From DMER01 sp003451645 (lineage in GTDB: Bacteria; Pseudomonadota; Alphaproteobacteria; Micropepsales; Micropepsaceae): a DNA stretch of 12,687 nucleotides. The translations under genes and the position numbers were made by a program. Positions 1 through 6,588 of this stretch are shown piece by piece. Within the stretch, counting starts at the first letter, position 1, and each line of letters begins with the position of its first letter. The DNA is taken from positions 1 to 12,687 of the forward strand of contig DALYLR010000060.1 in assembly GCA_031976175.1 (NCBI GenBank), read 5' to 3'. The notes under the pieces were generated by a model, which worked only from the letters and a program-made list of their open reading frames with translations, had not been told where the DNA came from and made no database searches.

Positions 1-285
1 CCCCTCGACCTTGCCCCGATAGCGGAAGCGCGCAGCCGACACGCGCTCGGCCCAATGCAGCTCGGTGTTTTCCGAGGGCTCATTCAGGTTGTTGAAGAGC
101 AGGACCTTGCCGTCGCAGGATATGAACGGCTCCATCAGATGGCCAGCATATCCATCAACGGCGACGGGGGAGGGTGTGCCAAACTCTGCCCGCGCCGGGA
201 ACGCGCTGGGCAGCAAGGCCCATATCAACAGAATGAGCGCGGCTTTGGCGCCCTTGCGCGGGATCAGCATTCGTGGATCTGTCAT
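1..285 (-). CDS. Exported protein, possibly PD40/TolB-like repeat family (5' part only)
   Basis: The reverse strand is open for 95 codons from ATG at 285 to the left edge, so only the N-terminus is present. Residues 1-12 are polar and basic. A hydrophobic stretch at about 13-30 ends in an Ala-Arg-Ala-Glu region at 31-34, which looks like a Sec signal peptide with cleavage near residue 33. The mature part has MEPFISCDGKVLLFNN (51-66), resembling the start of WD40-like PD40 propeller repeats, in which a first strand carries the S-x-DG-x-x-L-x-F pattern. The family call is tentative because one partial repeat is visible. A GAAGGG ribosome-binding site lies about 10 bases before ATG 285. An in-frame ATG at 270 is the alternative but lacks such a site. 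It is divergent from the ydcF-like gene, with about 110 bases between them. Confidence 0.78.
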   Translation of the reverse strand, partial: MTDPRMLIPRKGAKAALILLIWALLPSAFPARAEFGTPSPVAVDGYAGHLMEPFISCDGKVLLFNNLNEPSENTELHWAERVSAARFRYRGKVEG

Positions 286-396
286 AAAATTCGGACCCTT
301 CAGTCCAAGCACCAAAGGTTAAACGCTGCCACCCTTGCATCCCAGTGCTAAAAACTGCAAACCCTGGTGAGTTCGGCAGTGCACGGCGGGGGCGTC

Positions 397-1176
397 ATGT
401 TTTTCTGGATTTCAAAGGCGTTTTGGGCCCTCGCGGCGCCCTCTGCGGTGCTCTTCATCGCCTTCATCCTGGGAGCGTTGCTGACCCTGACGCGTTATGC
501 GCGGACTGGCCGTAGGCTTATCGCCGTGGGCCTTGTGCTTTTGCTTGCCTTCGGCGTGTCGCCCTTTCCCAACACGGTCATGCGCCGGCTTGAGGAGCGG
601 TTTCCTCCTTATCGTCATGACGGGCAGCCAGTGGCCGGGATCATTGTCTTAGGCGGAGGCTTGGAAACCGGGATCACCACGGCTCGTCAACAATTGAGCA
701 TCAACAGCGCCGGCGAGCGCGTCATTGCGATGGCCGATCTGGCAAGGCGCTATCCGTTGGCCAAGGTGATCTACACCGGCGGCGGCGCGCCGGTGTCCGA
801 GGCCGAGACGGCGCGGAGGTTCGCTACCACTCTAGGTATTGACCCCTCACGCATCATGGTCGAAGGCGCGTCGCGCAACACGATCGAGAATGGACGCTTC
901 ACGCGTGCCATGGTGCTGCCGCAGCCCGGAGAACGCTGGTTGTTGGTGACTTCTGCCTCGCACATGCCCCGCGCGATGGGCGTTTTCCGCAAACAGGGCT
1001 TTGACCCGATCGCCTATCCGGTCGACTACCACACAACAGGAACCAGCAGCGATTATGGACCATTCAGGACCGTTGTTCAGGGGCTTGGATACACGGATAT
1101 TGCGTTGAAAGAGGTCGTGGGACTTGCCGCCTATTGGGTGATGGGCGAGACGGACGCACTTTTTCCTTCTCCCTAA
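397..1176 (+). CDS. YdcF/ElyC family (DUF218) membrane-anchored protein
   Basis: A 259-residue protein of the DUF218 family, which includes E. coli YdcF and the envelope factor ElyC/YcbC. Two hydrophobic segments at about 10-32 and 39-57 anchor it in the inner membrane. The soluble domain then starts at about 79 and carries the family marks: VLGGG (84-88), TGGG (127-130) with Glu136 shortly after, SRNTIEN (159-165) and TSASHMPRAM (185-194). ElyC acts in cell-envelope and lipid-carrier homeostasis; the exact reaction is not settled for the family and I do not assign one. The frame could open 10 codons earlier at GTG 367. I prefer ATG 397 because relatives begin with a Met-Phe-Phe/Trp membrane anchor and a G-rich stretch precedes it. 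The next gene follows after about 90 bases on the same strand. Confidence 0.9.
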   Translation: MFFWISKAFWALAAPSAVLFIAFILGALLTLTRYARTGRRLIAVGLVLLLAFGVSPFPNTVMRRLEERFPPYRHDGQPVAGIIVLGGGLETGITTARQQLSINSAGERVIAMADLARRYPLAKVIYTGGGAPVSEAETARRFATTLGIDPSRIMVEGASRNTIENGRFTRAMVLPQPGERWLLVTSASHMPRAMGVFRKQGFDPIAYPVDYHTTGTSSDYGPFRTVVQGLGYTDIALKEVVGLAAYWVMGETDALFPSP

Positions 1177-1265
1177 CGTCAGATAGTTGAACTGGGTCCT
1201 GTCCTTGAAGTCTTAACCGTTCCCCATGCAATGTGCGGCGTCTGAGTCGTCAAGAGGCCGCGCGC

Positions 1266-2231
1266 ATGTGGGACTTCAATCTCTCCAAGGCCATTGGAAT
1301 TCTGATCAAGACCTGGCCGTTCATCGCCTTTCGCATGATTGTCTATTTCGGCATTGCGCTCGGCTACTTGCTGGCCGTAGGTACGGGCGCGGGCACCGGC
1401 TGGCTTTTGCATTACCTCTCCTCCGATCCTGATGCAGGGACCACCTATACGGCCTGGGGCGGCATTGCCGGCTTTGGTCTCATCTCGGCGGTTCTCTATT
1501 GGGTGCGCGAATACATCCTCTATCTCGTCAAGGCCGGACATATCGCCGTGATGGTGGAATTGCTGGATGGCCGCGCGATCCCGAATGGCCGCGGCCAGAT
1601 CGACTACGCCCAAGCCATGGTACGGGAGCGCTTTGCGGAGGCTTCCGTCCTCTTCGCCATCGACCAGCTCGTCAAAGGCGTGGTTGGTGCGATCACAGGC
1701 ACCGTGCAGGCTATCGGCTCCTTCTTGCCCGTGCCGGGGATCGATACGGTCTTGAAGTTCGTCAATTCGGTCGTGCGCGTGTCGCTCACTTATGTGGACG
1801 AGTTGATCCTAGGGTATATGTTCCGCTTGCGGACGGAAAACCCCTACGCCACGGGCCGCGACGGTCTTGTCTTGTTCGCGCAGAATTACTGGTCCTTTGT
1901 GAAGAACGCCATTTCGGTCACGCTGGTCATGTATGTCATGACGCTGATCATTTTCATCGTCGTGCTGGCCCCGGCTTTGGCTTTGGCGGCGATCCTCCCC
2001 GGTGCATGGACCGCCTGGGGCATTATCATTGCCGCCATCTTTGCCTTCAGCTTCAAGGCGGCCTTCCTCGAGCCGCTGGCCATCGCATGCCTCATGCAGG
2101 TCTATTTCAAGAAGATCGAGGGCCAAGTTCCCGATCCGGTGTGGGATGGCCGCCTGCAGCAACTCTCGCGCAAATTCCAGGAGCTTAAGGAGAAGGCCCT
2201 GGGCGCTGGCCCGCGGCCGCAAGCGGCCTGA
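1266..2231 (+). CDS. Polytopic membrane protein of unknown function
   Basis: A 321-residue protein I cannot assign to a named family. Hydrophobic segments are seen at about 17-49, 63-88, 172-186, 213-243 and 247-270. The 130-170 region is moderately hydrophobic and rich in Gly and Val, and could be a re-entrant or amphipathic section. The C-terminal tail from 281 is polar and charged (KKIEGQVPDPVWDGRLQQL at 282-300) and probably cytoplasmic. ATG 1266 has an AAGAGG ribosome-binding site 8 bases upstream. A GTG at 1233 in the same frame would add 11 polar residues and is less likely. Codon use is typical of the neighbouring genes. The stop codon at 2229-2231 overlaps the first possible codon of the DUF433 frame that follows, so the two may be translationally coupled. 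Confidence 0.85.
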   Translation: MWDFNLSKAIGILIKTWPFIAFRMIVYFGIALGYLLAVGTGAGTGWLLHYLSSDPDAGTTYTAWGGIAGFGLISAVLYWVREYILYLVKAGHIAVMVELLDGRAIPNGRGQIDYAQAMVRERFAEASVLFAIDQLVKGVVGAITGTVQAIGSFLPVPGIDTVLKFVNSVVRVSLTYVDELILGYMFRLRTENPYATGRDGLVLFAQNYWSFVKNAISVTLVMYVMTLIIFIVVLAPALALAAILPGAWTAWGIIIAAIFAFSFKAAFLEPLAIACLMQVYFKKIEGQVPDPVWDGRLQQLSRKFQELKEKALGAGPRPQAA

Positions 2232-2470
2232 CTGACCTGCGGGAGCGCATCACCGTTGAAGAGGGCAAAGGCGGGGGAAAACCCTGCATCCGCGTCATGC
2301 GCATCCGCGTCATGGATATTCTCGACATGATGGCTGGCGGTATGGCGCCCGAGCAAATTCTGGAAGACTTTCCATACCTTGAGCGCGAGGACATCACAGC
2401 CAGCCTCGCCTGCGCCGCATTGGCGGTTAACGCGCCGGCTCATGCTATTGCCGTCACTCCTGCGGCTTAA
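2228..2470 (+). pseudogene. DUF433-family antitoxin-like frame lacking a normal start codon
   Basis: Read from CTG 2228, this frame gives 80 codons and a TAA at 2468-2470. The translation has the DUF433 pattern in order: RERITVEEGKGGGKPCIR (5-22), RIRVMDILDMMAGGM (25-39), then PEQILEDFPYLEREDI (41-56). DUF433 proteins are usually small antitoxins paired with a DUF5615 PIN-like toxin. Two things are wrong here. There is no ATG, GTG or TTG from the previous in-frame stop (2186-2188) to ATG 2297, which lies inside the conserved motif; only CTG 2228 or 2237 would keep the full domain. Second, the near-invariant Gly of the I-R-G-T/M-R-I motif is Val (residue 23). No DUF5615 gene follows. It is either a decaying orphan, a gene with a CTG start coupled to the upstream stop, or a 57-residue fragment from ATG 2297. 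The family call is firm; whether it is expressed is open. Confidence 0.68.
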
Positions 2471-2547
2471 TGGCGGGCAGGGCTTGATCGAGGTGGCCTG
2501 ACGCGCAATATCGCTGATCATTGCAATCGCGCAGGGAGCCGCGGCCC

Positions 2548-2748
2548 ATGGCAGGAAGTCTAGGAAGCGTATTGGTCGGGATCGCCACCGCCGCGGTTGC
2601 CGTCGTCCTCATGATCGGGCTCTATAGCCTGCTGCGCGGCGGGGACTTCGCCCGTAGCTATTCCAACAAATTGATGCGGTTGCGCGTGGTGCTGCAATTC
2701 GCGGCAATCGTGGTCATCATGGCCGTTCTCTATATTTCGGGGCGCTAG
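2548..2748 (+). CDS. HIG1-domain twin-transmembrane protein
   Basis: A 66-residue protein with two membrane helices (about 5-28 and 47-63). They are joined by the loop RGGDFARSYSNKLMRLRVVLQ-type sequence, of which RGGDFARSYSNKLMRLR (30-46) is visible. That loop is the mark of the HIG1 (hypoxia-induced gene 1) family. In mitochondria HIG1 proteins associate with cytochrome c oxidase and respiratory supercomplexes; in alphaproteobacteria small HIG1 proteins are commonly annotated as twin-transmembrane proteins and a respiratory role is inferred only by homology. ATG 2548 has AGGGAG 9 bases upstream. The same frame is open to TTG 2521, but the family N-terminus and the ribosome-binding site favour 2548. 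It stops 4 bases before the cobalamin adenosyltransferase start, so they are probably one transcript. Confidence 0.87.
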   Translation: MAGSLGSVLVGIATAAVAVVLMIGLYSLLRGGDFARSYSNKLMRLRVVLQFAAIVVIMAVLYISGR

Positions 2749-2752
2749 GCTG

Positions 2753-3322
2753 ATGGTTGTACTGAACAGGATTTACACCAAGACTGGCGACAAAGGGGAT
2801 ACGGCGCTGGGCTCCGGCGTGCGGGTGCCCAAGAACGACCTGCGGATCGAGGCCTATGGCACGGTCGATGAGGCGAACTCCGTCATCGGCGTGGCGCGGC
2901 TGACCGCCTTTGCCGAGCTCGACGGGATGCTGGGCCGCATACAGAACGACATGTTCGATCTGGGCGCCGATTTGTGTTTGCCCGAAACGCCCGAGCCGCC
3001 GCCTTACGAGCCCTTGCGGATGGTGGAGGCGCAAACGACGCGCCTGGAGCACGAAATTGACCAGATGAATGGGCATTTGACGCCCTTGCGGTCATTCATC
3101 CTGCCTGGCGGAACGGCGTGCGCCGCGCATCTCCACGTCGCCCGGACAGTTTGCCGCAGGGCGGAGCGGCTGATGGTGGCGCTTGCGGCCAAGGAGCCCG
3201 TCAATCCGTTCGCGATCACCTATGCCAACCGTTTGTCAGACTTTCTGTTTGTCGCGGCCCGCTTTGCCAATCTGAAGGGTCCGGGCGATGTCCTTTGGAC
3301 CCCTGGGGCAAACCGGAAGTAG
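2753..3322 (+). CDS. ATP:cob(I)alamin adenosyltransferase, PduO type
   Basis: A 189-residue cytoplasmic enzyme that transfers the 5'-deoxyadenosyl group of ATP to cob(I)alamin, giving adenosylcobalamin for enzymes such as methylmalonyl-CoA mutase or class II ribonucleotide reductase. The PduO-type marks are all present: the ATP-binding YTKTGDKGDT (8-17), GTVDEANS (36-43), SFILPGG (114-120), the Arg-rich helix RTVCRRAERL (131-140) and YANRLSDFLFVAAR (157-170). Length fits the single-domain bacterial enzymes. The start is ATG 2753, 4 bases after the HIG1 stop; there is only a weak G-rich site upstream, consistent with translational coupling. No B12-dependent enzyme is encoded in this window. 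The rhomboid gene follows after 88 bases. Confidence 0.94.
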   Translation: MVVLNRIYTKTGDKGDTALGSGVRVPKNDLRIEAYGTVDEANSVIGVARLTAFAELDGMLGRIQNDMFDLGADLCLPETPEPPPYEPLRMVEAQTTRLEHEIDQMNGHLTPLRSFILPGGTACAAHLHVARTVCRRAERLMVALAAKEPVNPFAITYANRLSDFLFVAARFANLKGPGDVLWTPGANRK

Positions 3323-3410
3323 CGCGTCTGGACGCGTGGCGGCGGTGCAGATATGGTCAAGGCCAAACAGCGGAACTGTCCGCGCGATCGGTGATGGGGG
3401 CTCGGCCTAA

Positions 3411-4112
3411 ATGGTGTTTGTACCGCTGCACGACAGCAATGCGCTGCGCTTCATCCCGTTTCAGTTCGCGACCTTTACTTTGATCATCCTCAACGTTCTG
3501 GCTTTCCTCTATCAGCTGTCGCTGGGGGATGAGGGGATCATGATGTCCGCCATGCAGGGCGGCCTCGTGCCCAATGCCTTGTTTGCGCCTGCGGCCTTAC
3601 CTGCCAGCACCGGATCACTGCCAGCCGAATACACGCTCGTGACCTATATGTTCCTGCATGGCGATTGGATGCATTTAATCGGCAACATGCTGTTTCTGTG
3701 GGTCTTTGGCGACAATGTGGAGGACGCCATGGGACCGATCAGTTTCACCCTGTTCTACCTCTTGTCAGGCATCGCGGCCGGTCTGGCGCATGCCTATTTT
3801 CATGCCGAGAGTGCCGCCCCTCTCATCGGCGCTTCGGGGGCCACGGCTGGCGTCATAGGGGCCTATTTGATGCTCTATCCGCGCGTGCGGATTTGGGTGC
3901 TGGTCTTGTTCCGCTTGCCGCTGAAGCTCGCGGCCTATTGGGTGATTGGTGCCTGGCTGGCGATGCAGCTGTTCTTTATCTTCACCGGCGTCAATGACGG
4001 CACCGCGTGGTGGGCGCATTTGGGCGGCTTTGCCGCCGGATTGATCCTGGTGGTCGTCTTCAAGCGCGCGAGCGTGCCCTTGTTCGGCGGTGGCGGGCCT
4101 GTGCAGGGCTAA
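3411..4112 (+). CDS. Rhomboid family intramembrane serine protease
   Basis: A 233-residue multi-pass membrane protease of the rhomboid family (MEROPS S54). Catalytic Ser142 is in GASG (140-143) and catalytic His203 in WWAHLGGFAAG (200-210). The HGDWMHLIGNML segment (83-94) supplies His88 and Asn92, which correspond to the oxyanion-hole residues His150 and Asn154 of E. coli GlpG. Hydrophobic segments lie at about 18-36, 76-100, 110-128, 138-156, 160-193 and 201-217, matching the six-helix core. There is no separate cytoplasmic domain, so it is the short bacterial form. The substrate cannot be told from sequence. ATG 3411 has a GGGGG stretch about 10 bases upstream. Its stop is 2 bases from the stop of the oppositely oriented Rieske gene. 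Confidence 0.94.
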   Translation: MVFVPLHDSNALRFIPFQFATFTLIILNVLAFLYQLSLGDEGIMMSAMQGGLVPNALFAPAALPASTGSLPAEYTLVTYMFLHGDWMHLIGNMLFLWVFGDNVEDAMGPISFTLFYLLSGIAAGLAHAYFHAESAAPLIGASGATAGVIGAYLMLYPRVRIWVLVLFRLPLKLAAYWVIGAWLAMQLFFIFTGVNDGTAWWAHLGGFAAGLILVVVFKRASVPLFGGGGPVQG

Positions 4113-4114
4113 TC

Positions 4115-5140
4115 TTAGCTGCGCCAGCGCAAGGTCACCGGCTTGACCGGATTGTCAAAGGTGCGGCCTTCCTCCAGGGCGGTGGCCCATTCCTTCTTGA
4201 GCCGGAAATACCAAATGGCGGGCGTGTCCGCGTCCTGGATCAGCATCTGACGGGGCTGAAAGCGCGCGGCCTCCTGCTGCAGGGTCACCATATGGCGGTC
4301 CTGCGCCAGAAAGGCGCTCGCCATTGGCCGGAAGAACGGCCTGATCGCCCACAGCCAGCCAATGTTCCAGAAGAACGTCTGCGTGACTTCCGTCTTGGTC
4401 GCATCCACGGGTGTGCAGGTCGTAAGCGACAAGATTTGGTTCTTGCCCGCCTTGATCGTCTCAATGCGAATGCCGGGCAGGTGGAACGCGATCTCCGTCG
4501 TCAGGTCACCGCCCAGCAAATGATAGATCGTCGAATTGCGCGAGGGCTTGTGCGCCACCATCGTGAAGCCGCGTTCGACAGGCGCATAGTCCTTGGCTTT
4601 CTCATACATCGACTTTGTGGAGCGCCACCACCAGGATTTGTGCACGAAGGGCCCATGCGCCGGGTCCATCAGGCCCACTACCGCACTGTCGAGTTCGCAA
4701 GGGAACAATTGCATTTCCTGCATTCGGGGCCGTGCCCCGGGGGGCAAGTCCAGCGCAGGGGCTGGCACCTTGGGTGCCTCGCCCGGCTGTTCGGCGATAT
4801 AGACCCAGATCAGGCCATTGCTCTCGGAGACCGGATATGTCCGCACACTGATCTTGCCGGGGTCGAGGTCCTGCCCGCTGACGAGGGAGGGGATATGGTG
4901 GCATTGGCCCGAGGGCTTGAAGCGCCAGCCATGATAGGGGCACTCGACCGTGCCTTCGACCAATTTGCCCGCTGACAAGGGCACGCCGCGATGCGGGCAC
5001 AAATCGCGGAAGGCAAAGACTTGGCCTTGCAGGTCGCGGGCAAACATGACCGGTTCGCCCAGGAACTCCTTGGGCGTCATGCGTCCCGGGGGCACTGCGC
5101 GAGAGGGCAGGGCGAAATACCAAAGGTTCTTCAGGAACAT
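4115..5140 (-). CDS. Rieske-type ring-hydroxylating oxygenase, alpha subunit
   Basis: A 341-residue Rieske non-heme iron oxygenase. The N-terminal [2Fe-2S] domain has CPHRG (Cys48, His50) and CPYHGW (Cys67, His70). The catalytic domain has the mononuclear iron motif DPAHGPFVH (159-167), that is D-x2-H-x4-H with His162 and His167 as ligands. The third, acidic ligand is probably Asp281 in AQDRHMVTLQQE (279-290), which resembles the E/D-D-x4-E-x-QQ region of VanA-like members. These enzymes use NAD(P)H-derived electrons and O2 to hydroxylate or demethylate aromatic or sterol-like substrates, with a separate reductase. No reductase or ferredoxin gene is seen here and the substrate is unknown. It is divergent from the thioesterase, with 125 bases between starts. 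ATG 5140 has no strong ribosome-binding site but the N-terminus MFLKNLWYFA is typical of the family. Confidence 0.92.
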   Translation of the reverse strand: MFLKNLWYFALPSRAVPPGRMTPKEFLGEPVMFARDLQGQVFAFRDLCPHRGVPLSAGKLVEGTVECPYHGWRFKPSGQCHHIPSLVSGQDLDPGKISVRTYPVSESNGLIWVYIAEQPGEAPKVPAPALDLPPGARPRMQEMQLFPCELDSAVVGLMDPAHGPFVHKSWWWRSTKSMYEKAKDYAPVERGFTMVAHKPSRNSTIYHLLGGDLTTEIAFHLPGIRIETIKAGKNQILSLTTCTPVDATKTEVTQTFFWNIGWLWAIRPFFRPMASAFLAQDRHMVTLQQEAARFQPRQMLIQDADTPAIWYFRLKKEWATALEEGRTFDNPVKPVTLRWRS

Positions 5141-5158
5141 GGGCTGAAGCTGCCTAGT

Positions 5159-5175
5159 TTGCCGGTCTCTGGCAA
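5159..5175. promoter_or_regulatory. Inverted repeat TTGCC-N7-GGCAA between divergent genes
   Basis: A 17-base inverted repeat with 5-base arms (5159-5163 and 5171-5175) sits 19 bases upstream of the Rieske start codon, in the 125-base gap shared with the divergent thioesterase gene. The position suits an operator that could act on either promoter. Five-base arms are short and could arise by chance, so this is only a candidate. I see no convincing -35/-10 pair in the gap. Confidence 0.25.
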
Positions 5176-5265
5176 GGGTTTCGATTGGGCATGCAGGTAG
5201 TGTGGACGGCGGCGTCTGGATGGGCTTTGGTGCCGTCTATTCGCAATCACATGGACGGCCCTGCA

Positions 5266-6084
5266 ATGACCAATATCAATGACTTTGATGCTGCCATCAC
5301 CCTCGTGAGCCAAGGCGATGGTGTGTACCTCGGCGAAACCTCGCCCGCCTTCGCCAATTTCAATGGCCAGTTTGGCGGCATTACCGCCGCGCTCCTGATG
5401 CGCGCGGTCCTAAGCAATGAGAAGGCGCAAGGCTCGCCCGTGTCCATCACGGTCCACTATACGGCGGCCGTCTCGCCAGGGCCCTTTACCATCCGCGTAC
5501 GGGATATCCGCCGCGGCCGGACACTCCAGCATTGGGCGGTGGAGATGGACCAGGGCGGCAAGGTTACCGCCAGTGCCATGATCGCCCTTGCCGCCCGCCA
5601 AGATAGCTGGGGCCATGCGCCGGTCGGCATGCCTGCGGCACCCCCGTATAGCGAGGTCCAACCCTTTGACACCGGCAACTGGAAGGGTTGGGCCACACAA
5701 TATGACTTCCGCTTTGTGACGCAGAACTACCCCGCCCTCGGTGAGCCGCCCTTCGTGCCGCCGCGCAGCGCGCATTCCCTAGTCTACATGCGGCATGCGG
5801 TGCCCCGGCCTCTCGATTTCGAAGGCCTTACTTGCATGAGCGATGCGTTCATTGTGCGCATGCTGCAGGTTCGCAACACCTTTCCCGCCATGGGCACGGT
5901 AGCGCTAACCACCCATTTTCATTGCACGGCTGACATGCTTGCGGCCCAAGGCGACCAGGCCCTTTTGTGTTCGGTCGATTCCTCCGTCTTCCGCGACAAT
6001 TTCCATGATCAGAGTGCGCAGCTCTGGTCGCATGACGGGGCGCTGCTGTGCACCACCCATCAAATCGTTTGGTATGCGGAGTAG
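5266..6084 (+). CDS. Thioesterase-superfamily protein, double hotdog fold
   Basis: A 272-residue protein of the acyl-CoA thioesterase-like superfamily (4HBT_3/TesB-like), predicted to hydrolyse acyl-CoA thioesters in the cytoplasm. The N-terminal hotdog half shows FNGQFGGITAALLMRAV (29-45), VSITVHYTAAVSPGPFTIRV (about 55-74) and RRGRTLQHWAVEMDQGG (about 77-93), which matches the family pattern of a Gly-rich helix start followed by the T-V-H-Y strand. The C-terminal half ends in DNFHDQSAQLWSHDGALLC and a final QIVWYAE. I chose ATG 5266 (MTNINDFDAA). Frames from 5185 or ATG 5251 exist but add a non-conserved leader without a ribosome-binding site, while GGACGG lies 7 bases before 5266. It is divergent from the Rieske gene, and the HTH gene starts 6 bases after its stop. 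Confidence 0.85.
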   Translation: MTNINDFDAAITLVSQGDGVYLGETSPAFANFNGQFGGITAALLMRAVLSNEKAQGSPVSITVHYTAAVSPGPFTIRVRDIRRGRTLQHWAVEMDQGGKVTASAMIALAARQDSWGHAPVGMPAAPPYSEVQPFDTGNWKGWATQYDFRFVTQNYPALGEPPFVPPRSAHSLVYMRHAVPRPLDFEGLTCMSDAFIVRMLQVRNTFPAMGTVALTTHFHCTADMLAAQGDQALLCSVDSSVFRDNFHDQSAQLWSHDGALLCTTHQIVWYAE

Positions 6085-6090
6085 GCCGTC

Positions 6091-6432
6091 ATGGCTCTGT
6101 TCTTTGATCAGGCCTGGTTTGAGGATCGGCTCCGCGCGCTATCGTTAACACGCACCCATGTGGCGCAGGTCTTAGGGCTGAGCGAGGAGGAGGTGGGCGA
6201 GGTCTGGAAGGATCAGCGCGAACTGCGCGCTCGCGACGTCCTCCTTCTGTCTGGCTTGCTGGGCGTGGAGCCCAAAGACATCGCAACGCGGGCGGGGGTG
6301 TCGACCCCCGTGCCGCAATCACCAATGACCGTTGAGGCTCTGGCCGCGCGGCTGGAGCAAGCGCTGCGCCGGATTGACGCAGTAGAGGAACGGCTCCGGG
6401 CTCTGGAAGGCAACGGCGTGAAGAAAATCTGA
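6091..6432 (+). CDS. Small XRE-like helix-turn-helix protein with C-terminal coiled coil
   Basis: A 113-residue protein. Residues 8-70 look like a divergent XRE/lambda-repressor type helix-turn-helix: LTRTHVAQVLGLSEEEVGEVW (19-39), with the T-x3-A-x2-LGLS turn, then an added helix RARDVLLLSGLLGV (46-59). Residues 79-107 form a leucine-rich heptad stretch (LAARLEQALRRIDAVEERLRAL split around 84-105) likely to be a coiled coil for dimerisation. Proteins beginning MALFFD with this layout are, from memory, widespread in alphaproteobacteria as hypothetical or XRE-like proteins. The start lies 6 bases after the thioesterase stop, with GGAGTAGG spanning that stop as ribosome-binding site, so the two are almost surely co-transcribed. 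DNA binding is inferred, and a role as regulator of the thioesterase or Rieske gene is a guess from position. Confidence 0.85.
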   Translation: MALFFDQAWFEDRLRALSLTRTHVAQVLGLSEEEVGEVWKDQRELRARDVLLLSGLLGVEPKDIATRAGVSTPVPQSPMTVEALAARLEQALRRIDAVEERLRALEGNGVKKI

Positions 6433-6442
6433 CGCAATTGCG
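6433..6442. repeat. Perfect 10-base palindrome CGCAATTGCG
   Basis: A perfect palindrome begins one base after the HTH stop codon ends and opens the 156-base gap before the peptide transporter. No loop is possible, so it would be a protein-binding site rather than a terminator. Nothing else in the gap stands out apart from the GGGGAG ribosome-binding site of the transporter at 6576-6581. A chance occurrence is possible. Confidence 0.2.
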
Positions 6443-6588
6443 CGACACTGCACTGCGAACCCGCGCCAGGGTGGCGTTGCTGTCATTAGATGCTCTTGTC
6501 AATTGCCATGGCGCGTGTTGCGCTGTTCCTAATCAGGTTGCGCGGGGGGCCGCTGCGACCAAACCGCTGTTTACCGGGGAGTGGGCGC

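Noticed and set aside
3323..3336. Palindrome CGCGTC-TG-GACGCG just after the adenosyltransferase stop
   Set aside because: A 2-base loop cannot form a usable hairpin, no T-run follows, and GC-rich palindromes of this size are common by chance here.
4007..4975. Long plus-strand open frame of 322 codons opposite the Rieske gene
   Set aside because: It is a shadow frame in GC-rich DNA. The minus strand here encodes a complete Rieske oxygenase with all iron ligands, and the plus-strand translation is Arg-rich with no domain.
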